In this document: positions 1-5,368 of the stretch, in pieces
Layout of the letters: each line of letters starts with the position of its first letter
How positions within the stretch are numbered: the stretch's first letter is position 1
NCBI GenBank assembly: GCA_031554725.1
Contig: JAVBUZ010000189.1
Coordinates: 1 to 5,368, forward strand
Direction: 5' to 3'
Length of the DNA: 5,368 nt
Source of the DNA: JAVBUZ01 sp031554725
GTDB lineage: Bacteria > Bacillota > Clostridia > Lachnospirales > Lachnospiraceae
The notes under the pieces: model-generated
The model's database searches: none
What the model saw: the letters and a program-made list of their open reading frames with translations, nothing else
Told to the model about the DNA's origin: nothing
Made by a program: the position numbers and the translations under genes

Positions 1-438
1 GTAAAGCTTTTTGGCGAGCCAATAGAAGTAAGGGCTAATATTATTAAGCTTGCAGGCTTAAGCGGCCATGCAGATAAGGATGGACTAATAGAATGGATTA
101 AAGGCTTTACAGAAAAGCCACGTAAGGTATTTGTTGTTCACGGAGAGGATGAGGTTTGTACCTCCTTTGTGGAGTGCTTAATGGTAGAGCATGGCATAAA
201 GGCATATGCACCTTATAGTGGAACGGTATTTAATTTAGAAAGTGGCAAGCTTGAGTATGAAGCTGAGCCGATATTGTTAAAGAAAAAAGAGAAGATTGCC
301 AATGGGGTTTATGCTCGTCTCTTGGCAGCTGGGAATCGCTTGCTGGCCGTAATTAAGAAAAATGAAAACGGGGCCAATAAGGATTTGGCAAAGTTCGCAG
401 ATCAAATCATTTCCCTTTGTGACAAATACGATATGTAA
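1..438 (+). CDS. Beta-CASP metallo-beta-lactamase-fold RNase-like protein, C-terminal part (5' end outside window)
   Basis: The open frame enters at base 1 and stops with TAA at 436-438, giving 145 visible residues; the metal-binding N-terminal half lies off the left edge. The visible part matches the RNA-metabolising MBL domain (RMMBL) that ends beta-CASP nucleases. GLSGHAD carries a histidine at visible residue 23, in the place of motif B of CPSF73-like enzymes. VVHGE carries a histidine at residue 47, in the place of motif C. The spacing of 24 residues and the flanking KVFVVHGED strand fit the family. A lysine-rich, probably helical tail of about 55 residues follows. Family members are usually RNA endo- or exonucleases acting in the cytoplasm; that this one cuts RNA is inferred. 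Its stop codon overlaps the Shine-Dalgarno of thyA, so the two are probably co-transcribed. The specific subfamily cannot be fixed without the N-terminus. Confidence 0.85.
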   Translation, partial: VKLFGEPIEVRANIIKLAGLSGHADKDGLIEWIKGFTEKPRKVFVVHGEDEVCTSFVECLMVEHGIKAYAPYSGTVFNLESGKLEYEAEPILLKKKEKIANGVYARLLAAGNRLLAVIKKNENGANKDLAKFADQIISLCDKYDM

Positions 439-444
439 GGAGAT
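437..444 (+). promoter_or_regulatory. thyA ribosome binding site overlapping upstream stop codon
   Basis: AAGGAGAT is a full match to the anti-Shine-Dalgarno end of 16S rRNA. It starts inside the TAA stop (436-438) of the upstream gene and ends 10 nt before the ATG at 455. It supports 455 as the thyA start rather than the in-frame ATG at 362, and its overlap with the stop suggests translational coupling. I see no promoter in the 16 bp between the genes. Confidence 0.8.
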
Positions 445-454
445 AAAAGAAAGC

Positions 455-1303
455 ATGAGTTTAGCGGATAAAATATTTATTGATATGTGTAAGGACATAT
501 TGGAAAATGGTACTAGTACAGAAGGCGAAAAGGTTCGTCCACATTGGGAGGACGGCACCAGTGCCTACACAGTAAAAAAGTTTGGTGTAGTAAATCGCTA
601 TGATTTATCAAAGGAATTTCCAATTATAACATTAAGAAAGACAGCCCTAAAGTCTGCTACCGATGAGATTCTATGGATATGGCAGCAAAAGTCCAATAAC
701 ATCAATGACTTACACAGTAATATATGGGATGAATGGGCAGACGAAAATGGCTCCATTGGAAAAGCCTATGGCTATCAAATGGGGGTAAAGCATCAATATA
801 AGGAAGGGATGATGGATCAAATTGATAGAGTAATCTACGATTTAAAAAACAATCCTTTTAGCCGTCGTATTATGACCAATATATATGTACATCAGGATTT
901 ACATGAAATGAATCTATACCCATGTGCTTACAGTATGACTTTTAATGTAACGCAAAAACCAGGAGAAGATAAGCTGACACTCAATGCTGTTTTAAATCAG
1001 CGTTCTCAGGATGTATTAGCAGCAAATAATTGGAATGTGGTGCAGTATTCAGTTCTTGTGCATATGCTTGCGCAGGTCTGTGATATGAAGGTAGGAGAGC
1101 TTGTTCATGTCATTGCCGATGCTCATATTTATGATAGACACATTCCAATTATTAAAGAGCTTATTACCAGAGAAAGCTACCCGGCACCGACTTTTTGGCT
1201 AAATCCTGAGGTGAAGGATTTTTATGAATTTACAAAAGATGATGTAAAAGTAGAAAATTATGTTACCGGACCACAGATTGAAAATATACCAATTGCTATC
1301 TAA
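455..1303 (+). CDS. thyA: Thymidylate synthase (ThyA), 282 aa
   Basis: ThyA makes dTMP from dUMP using 5,10-methylene-tetrahydrofolate and releases dihydrofolate; it acts as a cytoplasmic homodimer. The catalytic cysteine is C157 in LYPCAYSM. The dimer-crossing phosphate arginines are R137-R138 (SRRIM). NQRSQD gives R183, S184 and D186, N194 lies in NWNV, and H224/Y226 in DAHIYDRH bind the nucleotide. W91 and W94 in IWDEWADENG are the usual cofactor-site tryptophans, and the conserved C-terminus ends in PIAI. The N-terminal phosphate loop (R28 in VRPHWEDGT) is longer than the E. coli DRTGTGT loop and resembles the Bacillus subtilis ThyA type. Length is normal for that type. The start at 455 (MSLADK) is preferred because it has a strong ribosome site and is where the family alignment begins; the in-frame ATG at 362 would add 31 unrelated residues inside the upstream gene. 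folA follows 43 bp later. Confidence 0.97.
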   Translation: MSLADKIFIDMCKDILENGTSTEGEKVRPHWEDGTSAYTVKKFGVVNRYDLSKEFPIITLRKTALKSATDEILWIWQQKSNNINDLHSNIWDEWADENGSIGKAYGYQMGVKHQYKEGMMDQIDRVIYDLKNNPFSRRIMTNIYVHQDLHEMNLYPCAYSMTFNVTQKPGEDKLTLNAVLNQRSQDVLAANNWNVVQYSVLVHMLAQVCDMKVGELVHVIADAHIYDRHIPIIKELITRESYPAPTFWLNPEVKDFYEFTKDDVKVENYVTGPQIENIPIAI

Positions 1304-1346
1304 GGATATTGTAAGTAAGATAGGTTTTGAGAGGAGCACATAAAAG

Positions 1347-1838
1347 ATGAATTTAATTGTTGCAGTAGATGAAAATTGGGCGATAGGAAATAAAAATGAA
1401 TTACTGATTCGTATTCCCAATGATCATAAGCATTTTAGAGAAGAAACCACCGGAAAAGTAGTGGTTCTTGGACGTAAGACCTTAGAGACCTTTCCTCAGG
1501 GCTTGCCATTAAAAAATAGAACTAACATTATTTTATCCTCTAATCCAAGCTATACCGTCAAGGACGCCATTGTGGTTCATTCCATTGAAGAGTTGTTAGA
1601 AGAACTAAAGAAGTATGCGGACGAGGATATTTATATTATTGGTGGAGATAGTGTATATAAACAGATGTTACCTTATTGTCAGGTGGCTCATGTTACCAAA
1701 ATTGACCATAGTTATGAGGCAGACAGCTTTTTCCCTAATTTAGAGACTGACCCTGAGTGGTATATTACAGCAGATAGTGATGAACAAGTTTATTTTGACA
1801 TTACTTATCAATTCTTAAAATACGAAAGAACAAAATAA
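1347..1838 (+). CDS. folA: Dihydrofolate reductase, 163 aa
   Basis: The enzyme reduces dihydrofolate to tetrahydrofolate with NADPH, recycling the product of ThyA encoded just upstream. It is a single compact domain of normal length. It opens with MNLIVAVDENWAIGN. The catalytic acid is D26 (IPNDHKHFR) with F30 nearby. GRKTLE at 42-47 is the NADPH site, R58 in LKNRTNIILSS binds the folate glutamate tail, G99-G100 in IYIIGGDSVY is the cofactor glycine pair, and T117 lies in HVTKID. The Met20 loop reads NELLIRIP, so the tryptophan found in most bacterial enzymes (E. coli W22, in PWNLP) is isoleucine 21 here. From memory, similar loops occur in other clostridial DHFRs. A GAGGAG ribosome site at 1331-1336 stands 10 nt before the ATG. 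No promoter is seen in the 43 bp gap after thyA and no clear terminator follows, so it is probably co-transcribed with thyA. Confidence 0.96.
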   Translation: MNLIVAVDENWAIGNKNELLIRIPNDHKHFREETTGKVVVLGRKTLETFPQGLPLKNRTNIILSSNPSYTVKDAIVVHSIEELLEELKKYADEDIYIIGGDSVYKQMLPYCQVAHVTKIDHSYEADSFFPNLETDPEWYITADSDEQVYFDITYQFLKYERTK

Positions 1839-1857
1839 TTTAACACTTAATTGACAG

Positions 1858-1871
1858 AATTGTTGACAATT
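1858..1871 (+). promoter_or_regulatory. Palindrome over the -35 box, possible operator
   Basis: AATTGT (1858-1863) and ACAATT (1866-1871) are perfect inverted repeats around TG and cover the -35 box. A protein bound here would block RNA polymerase, so repression of ilvE is a plausible inference. The bases 1849-1863 match the CodY consensus AATTTTCWGAAAATT at 10 of 15 positions. The bases 1858-1872, overlapping by 6 nt, match at 8 of 15; both are weak. The regulator is not identified. Confidence 0.4.
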
Positions 1872-1891
1872 ATGGGAAAAAGGTTAATAAT
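1863..1891 (+). promoter_or_regulatory. Predicted sigma-A-type promoter of ilvE
   Basis: A perfect -35 box TTGACA (1863-1868) is followed by 17 bp and the -10 box AATAAT (1886-1891, 5 of 6 to TATAAT). Transcription would start near 1897-1899, leaving a leader of about 46 nt before the ilvE ATG. That is too short for a T-box or a classical attenuator. The second TTGACA at 1851-1856 has no matching -10 at 16-18 bp. Confidence 0.7.
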
Positions 1892-1926
1892 GAATAGAAA
1901 AATATTTGAGATTGCGCATATTACGC

Positions 1927-1935
1927 TAAGGAAGG
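1927..1935 (+). promoter_or_regulatory. ilvE ribosome binding site, deciding the start
   Basis: The purine-rich TAAGGAAGG lies directly before two in-frame ATGs at 1936 and 1945. From 1945 the AAGGA core is 12 nt away and the GAAGG part 9 nt away. From 1936 the AAGGA core is only 3 nt away and GAAGG abuts the codon. The spacing therefore favours 1945. Confidence 0.65.
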
Positions 1936-1944
1936 ATGAATGTA

Positions 1945-2970
1945 ATGGAAAAGAAAAACATTGATTGGGCAAACCTAGGATTCGGCTATGTAGAAACAGA
2001 AAAAAGATATGTTTCTAATTTTAAGGATGGTGTATGGGATGACGGTGCACTTGTCAGCGATTCTATGTTGGTCATTAGCGAATGTGCAGGCGTTTTACAA
2101 TACGCACAGACGATTTTTGAAGGTTTAAAAGCTTATACAACGGACGATGGACATATTGTAACCTTCCGTCCTGACTTAAATGCAGAACGTATGGTAGATT
2201 CGGCACTTCGCCTAGAAATGCCAGCATTTCCAAAGGAACGCTTTGTAGATGCAGTGAATCAAGTAGTAGCGGCCAATGAAGCGTTTGTACCACCTTATGG
2301 ATCAGGTGCAACCTTATACCTACGTCCTTATATGTTTGGTAGTAGCCCTGTAATCGGTGTTAAGCCAGCACAGGAGTATCAGTTCAGAATATTTGCTACA
2401 CCAGTTGGGCCATACTTTAAAGGTGGCGTTAAGCCTCTTACTATTTGTATCAGTGATTTTGATCGTGCGGCTCCAAATGGTACAGGCCATATTAAAGCAG
2501 GCCTCAATTATGCAATGAGCTTACATGCAATTCAGTCTGCGCACCGTGCAGGTTTTGATGAAAATATGTATTTAGATCCACAGACTAGAACAAAGGTAGA
2601 AGAAACTGGCGGAGCAAACTTCTTGTTTGTAACAAAAGATGGCAAGGTAGTAACTCCAAAGTCAGACAGTATTTTACCATCTATTACAAGACGTTCTTTA
2701 CTATACGTAGCAAAAGAATACCTTGGATTAGAAGTAGAAGAAAGAGAAGTTTTTGTTTCTGAACTTGATGATATGGCAGAGTGTGGACTATGCGGAACAG
2801 CAGCAGTTATTTCGCCAGTAGGAAAAATTGTTGACCATGGTAGAGAAATCTGCTTACCAAGTGGTATGACTGAAATGGGAACAACGATTCAGAAGCTATA
2901 TGATACCCTAACAGGCATTCAGATGGGTAGAATTGAAGCACCAAAGGGCTGGATACATGTAATTAAGTAA
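1945..2970 (+). CDS. ilvE: Branched-chain amino acid aminotransferase, type II, 341 aa
   Basis: This PLP enzyme (fold type IV) interconverts Leu, Ile and Val with their 2-keto acids using glutamate/2-oxoglutarate, the last step of branched-chain synthesis. The PLP lysine is K184 in GTGHIKAGLNYA. The substrate and cofactor site shows R127 in LYLRPYMFG, E220 in VEETGGANFLF (the residue facing the pyridine nitrogen in the family) and the phosphate-binding loop SILPSITRRSLL at 242-253. The N-terminal block IFEGLKAY is also typical. Length and motifs fit the larger type II group, related to the mammalian enzymes, rather than the E. coli type of about 310 residues. A CGLC pair (C280, C283) precedes GTAAVISPVG. 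The chosen start gives MEKKNIDWANLGFGY; an in-frame ATG at 1936 would add MNV but is too near the ribosome site. It has its own promoter upstream and a terminator-like hairpin 20 bp after the stop, so it looks monocistronic. Confidence 0.95.
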   Translation: MEKKNIDWANLGFGYVETEKRYVSNFKDGVWDDGALVSDSMLVISECAGVLQYAQTIFEGLKAYTTDDGHIVTFRPDLNAERMVDSALRLEMPAFPKERFVDAVNQVVAANEAFVPPYGSGATLYLRPYMFGSSPVIGVKPAQEYQFRIFATPVGPYFKGGVKPLTICISDFDRAAPNGTGHIKAGLNYAMSLHAIQSAHRAGFDENMYLDPQTRTKVEETGGANFLFVTKDGKVVTPKSDSILPSITRRSLLYVAKEYLGLEVEEREVFVSELDDMAECGLCGTAAVISPVGKIVDHGREICLPSGMTEMGTTIQKLYDTLTGIQMGRIEAPKGWIHVIK

Positions 2971-2989
2971 GAATAGAATAAAATTTATT

Positions 2990-3017
2990 GGCGCGACCTT
3001 TTTGGGTCGCGTCTTTT
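2990..3017 (+). terminator. Rho-independent terminator after ilvE
   Basis: The arm at 2990-2998 pairs with 3005-3013: CGCGACC against GGTCGCG, extended by a G-T wobble and one G-C pair. This gives a 9 bp GC-rich stem with a 6 nt loop (TTTTTG), followed by TTTT at 3014-3017. It lies 20 bp after the ilvE stop and 21 bp before the sbcD start. The T-run is short, so termination may be partial and allow read-through into sbcD. The reverse strand has no T-run, so it acts in one direction. Confidence 0.75.
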
Positions 3018-3027
3018 GGCTAGAAGT

Positions 3028-3032
3028 GAGGT
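3028..3032 (+). promoter_or_regulatory. sbcD ribosome binding site, deciding the start
   Basis: GAGGT lies 5 nt before the ATG at 3038. It supports this start over the in-frame TTG at 3002, which sits inside the terminator loop and has no ribosome site. Confidence 0.7.
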
Positions 3033-3037
3033 CGATT

Positions 3038-4186
3038 ATGAAGTTTTTACATACTGGGGATTTGCATATAGGAAAAAATGTAAATGAGTTTTCAATGCTT
3101 GAGGATCAAAAATACGTGCTTAAGCAGATAGAGACTATAGCGGTAGCAGAGAAGGTGGATGCTTTGCTCATAGCAGGAGATATCTATGATCGCTCCATAC
3201 CAGCAGCAGAGGCTGTAGAGGTATTGGATAAATTTCTTACCAGCCTTCTTGCTAAAAAAATTGCAGTTATCATGATTAGCGGAAATCATGATTCGCCAGA
3301 AAGAGTATCCTTTGCTAATAAGATATTGGAGAAGCAAGGACTTTATATTGCAGGAACCTATGAGGAGGAAGTAAGAAGAGTTACTCTTGAAGATGAGGCT
3401 GGAAAAGTAAACTTTTTTTGTCTGCCTTTTTTTAAGCCAGCCCATGTGGATGCAAGCTCAAGTGGCGAAGCAGTAGCCAAAAAAATAGCGGGCTTGGAAG
3501 CTGATTTCAATAAAAAAGAGAGGAATGTACTGTTGACTCACTTTTTTGTGACAGGCAGTAATGGAGAAATGCCACAGCTGTCAGATTCGGAAAGTAGCGT
3601 AAATGTGGGAGGTCTAGACAATGTTTCGGCTTCTATATTTGGAGGCTTTGATTATGTAGCTCTTGGTCATATTCATAAATATCAAAAAATTGGAGAGGGT
3701 CATATATACTATAGTGGCTCTCCTGTGAAGTATTCCTTTTCAGAAGCCAAGGGAAATAAGTATATTAACTTGGTGACCATGGGAGTCAAAGGTGAAATTA
3801 GCGTGGAAATGCGGGAATTAGAGCCACTTCACGACATGCGTGTCATTAAAGGAAAATTAGCGGAGCTCTTGGAGCCATCGGTGGTTATGGCAGCCGATTC
3901 AAAGGATTATATCCAAGCAATCCTAACAGATGAGGTAGAGCTAATGGACCCAATTGGCTCGCTTAGAAGCGCGTACCCCAATGTTATGCAAATTGTATTG
4001 GAGAGAAAGCAAGGACAGGGTGAAGTAAGCTCTAGTGTACAAGCCTCTATGAAAGAAAAAAGCATTGAGGAGCTTTTTGGAGAGTTTTATGAAATGGTAA
4101 AGGGAGATAAGTTAGATGAATTTAGGCTTGAGGCTGTCCAAAAAGCGGCAGCGGAAGCTAGAAAAGAAGGGGGCAGGCGAAGATGA
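3038..4186 (+). CDS. sbcD: Exonuclease subunit SbcD (Mre11-type), 382 aa
   Basis: SbcD is the manganese-dependent nuclease subunit of the SbcCD complex, which cuts DNA hairpins and processes blocked double-strand ends during repair. The calcineurin-like phosphoesterase motifs occur in order: D8 and H10 in GDLHIGK, D48 in GDIYDR, N83-H84-D85 in SGNHDSPER, H168 in LLTHFF, and H211/H213 in LGHIHKYQ. All expected metal ligands are present. The phosphoesterase domain covers roughly residues 1-240 (through YYSGSPVKYSFSE). The rest is the capping domain and a charged C-terminal helix (SIEELFGEFYEMVKG) of the kind that contacts SbcC. Length is usual for the family. The gene follows the ilvE terminator, with only a weak promoter candidate before it. 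Its stop overlaps the sbcC ATG by 4 bp, so the subunits are probably translated in a coupled way. Confidence 0.97.
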   Translation: MKFLHTGDLHIGKNVNEFSMLEDQKYVLKQIETIAVAEKVDALLIAGDIYDRSIPAAEAVEVLDKFLTSLLAKKIAVIMISGNHDSPERVSFANKILEKQGLYIAGTYEEEVRRVTLEDEAGKVNFFCLPFFKPAHVDASSSGEAVAKKIAGLEADFNKKERNVLLTHFFVTGSNGEMPQLSDSESSVNVGGLDNVSASIFGGFDYVALGHIHKYQKIGEGHIYYSGSPVKYSFSEAKGNKYINLVTMGVKGEISVEMRELEPLHDMRVIKGKLAELLEPSVVMAADSKDYIQAILTDEVELMDPIGSLRSAYPNVMQIVLERKQGQGEVSSSVQASMKEKSIEELFGEFYEMVKGDKLDEFRLEAVQKAAAEARKEGGRRR

Positions 4187-5368
4187 AACCATGTAAGCTT
4201 ATTATAAGTGGCTGGGGTCCCTATAAAGAAAAGGAAGAAATAGATTTTTCCAGATTTAACAATCGTGGTCTCTTTTTAATAACGGGTGCTACTGGAGCAG
4301 GAAAGACCACCATTTTTGATGCAATTACCTATGCACTATACGGTGATTTAAGCGGAGAGGTGCGCGAAAAAAATAGTGTGAGAAGTGATTTTGCAAAAGA
4401 AGATACAGCGACCTTCGTAGAGCTAGAAATGACTCATGCAGATAAGCGATACCGTATTGTTAGAAATCCAGAATATCTTCGTCCGAAGAAGAAAAAATCG
4501 GATAAGGATGCCTTTACCAAGGAAAAGGAAAATGCAGTTCTATTTATGCCTGATGGAAAAATTATCGAGGGAACCAAAGAAGTGGGTCAAAAGATAGAAG
4601 AAATACTAGCCCTGGATTATAGCCAGTTTAAGCAAATTACCATGATAGCCCAGGGGGAATTTGCACGTCTTTTGATGGCAAAGCCAAAAGAAAAGGCCAC
4701 CATTTTTAGAGAAATCTTTGGAACGGGAATTTATGAAAAGTTTACCTATAGTCTGCGAGCTAAAGCAAGTGCTTTATATGCCAAAGTGAATGAGCATATG
4801 TTTAAGCTGGATGAGGATATACGTCTCTTAATAGCAAGCGGGAAATACTCAAGTTTGATGGCGTTGACTGAGGTAGACAATTGGAATTATAAAGAAATTA
4901 CAATTGCACTAGAGGGAATAAGCGAAAGCCTAAAGGCAGATTATATAAATATACATAGGGAGTATGAACAAGTGGAACTCCAGCTTGGTGAGCTTTTAAA
5001 GCAAATGGAGCGAGAAAAAGAAAACAATCAAAAGCTTATTCAACTTGGTGAGGTAACCACCAAGTTAGAAGAGCTTAAGCTTAGAGCCAAGGAAATAGAA
5101 GAAAAGGAGCGTGAGCTTAAAAGGGCAAAAAGTGCGGATGCCGTTGGACAGGTAGAAGCAAGGGTTCTAGAACTATATAAAAACGAGGAAGAAAGCCAAA
5201 AAGCACTGGAGCTTTTAGAAAGGGAAAAAGGTGTTTTAGAGGAAGAACAAGAAAAGCTAAGTAGATACTATGAGAATCAGCTGCCTATTTTTCAATATTT
5301 GGATGAGCTACAAAAAAAACAAGAGGCAAAGCTCCTAGAAAAACAAAGCCAAGAGATATTAGAGAAAA
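4183..5368 (+). CDS. sbcC: Exonuclease subunit SbcC (Rad50-type ATPase), N-terminal part (3' end outside window)
   Basis: SbcC is the SMC/Rad50-like ATPase that holds DNA ends and controls the SbcD nuclease. The frame begins at ATG 4183, inside the ATGA overlap with sbcD, behind AAGGGGG at 4167-4173 (9 nt spacing). It stays open for 395 complete codons to the window edge. The start MKPCKLIISGWGPYKEKEEIDF is the usual Rad50-type beta strand and FGPY-like turn. Walker A is GATGAGKTT at residues 35-43 with K41. The Q-loop glutamine is Q157 in TMIAQGEFARLL. From about residue 195, and strongly from about 250, the sequence is rich in E, K, L and Q, as expected for the rising arm of the coiled coil. 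The Cys-x-x-Cys zinc hook (if present), the returning arm, signature motif and Walker B lie beyond the right edge. No frameshift is seen in the visible part. Confidence 0.96.
   Translation, partial: MKPCKLIISGWGPYKEKEEIDFSRFNNRGLFLITGATGAGKTTIFDAITYALYGDLSGEVREKNSVRSDFAKEDTATFVELEMTHADKRYRIVRNPEYLRPKKKKSDKDAFTKEKENAVLFMPDGKIIEGTKEVGQKIEEILALDYSQFKQITMIAQGEFARLLMAKPKEKATIFREIFGTGIYEKFTYSLRAKASALYAKVNEHMFKLDEDIRLLIASGKYSSLMALTEVDNWNYKEITIALEGISESLKADYINIHREYEQVELQLGELLKQMEREKENNQKLIQLGEVTTKLEELKLRAKEIEEKERELKRAKSADAVGQVEARVLELYKNEEESQKALELLEREKGVLEEEQEKLSRYYENQLPIFQYLDELQKKQEAKLLEKQSQEILEK

Noticed and set aside
362..454. Upstream in-frame ATG at 362 that would extend ThyA by 31 residues
   Set aside because: The extra segment lies in another frame of the upstream nuclease gene, has no ribosome site and does not resemble ThyA; the ATG at 455 has a strong Shine-Dalgarno.
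277..558. Open frame on the minus strand opposite the nuclease end and thyA start
   Set aside because: It is the shadow of two well-supported plus-strand genes; its translation resembles no known family to me and it has no ribosome site that I can see.
1199..1420. Minus-strand open frame over the thyA-folA junction
   Set aside because: It overlaps the conserved ends of both genes and its translation is low-complexity (I, F, Y rich), as expected from antisense AT-rich sequence.
1851..1879. Second promoter from the TTGACA at 1851
   Set aside because: The bases 16-18 bp downstream (around GGGAAA) do not resemble a -10 box.
1892..1944. T-box, riboswitch or leader-peptide attenuator before ilvE
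   Set aside because: The predicted leader is only about 46 nt, with only a weak 3 bp GCG/CGC pairing and no terminator stem or run of Leu/Ile/Val codons.
3002..3037. In-frame TTG at 3002 as the sbcD start
   Set aside because: It lies in the loop of the terminator and lacks a ribosome site; SbcD proteins begin at MKFLHTGDLHIG, which matches the ATG at 3038.
3092..3445. Open frame of 117 codons on the minus strand inside sbcD
   Set aside because: It lies fully opposite the conserved SbcD nuclease motifs, and its composition is that of an antisense shadow in AT-rich DNA.
1..5368. A novel defence, mobile or phage system
   Set aside because: Every gene is a recognisable housekeeping type. There are no long repeats, recombinase, transposase or toxin-like genes, and SbcCD here is the common DNA repair pair rather than a defence cassette.

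Overview
The window is AT-rich (by eye), densely coded and entirely on the plus strand. Four genes are complete and one is cut at each edge. The protein types point to a low-GC Firmicute of the class Clostridia, probably close to Lachnospiraceae or Lachnospirales. These types are a Bacillus/Clostridium-style ThyA with an enlarged N-terminal loop, a DHFR with a non-tryptophan Met20 loop, a type II branched-chain aminotransferase and an adjacent sbcD-sbcC pair. Genus and species cannot be set from the sequence alone.

Layout: (1) bases 1-438 are the C-terminal 145 codons of a beta-CASP metallo-beta-lactamase-fold protein, probably an RNase. (2) thyA, thymidylate synthase, is at 455-1303; its Shine-Dalgarno begins inside the stop codon of gene 1. 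(3) folA, dihydrofolate reductase, is at 1347-1838, 43 bp after thyA. (4) A roughly 106 bp gap holds a strong-looking sigma-A-type promoter with a palindrome over its -35 box. It is followed by an ilvE-type branched-chain aminotransferase at 1945-2970. (5) A GC-rich hairpin with a T-run lies at 2990-3017. (6) sbcD at 3038-4186 overlaps the start of sbcC (from 4183) by the 4 bp ATGA; sbcC runs off the right edge.

How the genes work together: ThyA methylates dUMP and turns methylene-tetrahydrofolate into dihydrofolate. FolA reduces dihydrofolate back to tetrahydrofolate, so the pair closes the dTMP cycle and appears co-transcribed with the upstream nuclease gene. ilvE looks like a single-gene transcription unit with its own promoter and a terminator, for the last step of Leu/Ile/Val synthesis. 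SbcD and SbcC form the bacterial Mre11-Rad50-type nuclease complex, which trims DNA hairpins and blocked double-strand ends; the 4 bp overlap suggests coupled translation.

I see no mobile element, CRISPR array, RNA gene, phage feature or defence system. This is an ordinary housekeeping region. The points worth a second look are modest: the ilvE operator-like palindrome, the DHFR active-site substitution, the hairpin just upstream of sbcD, and the nuclease-thyA linkage.
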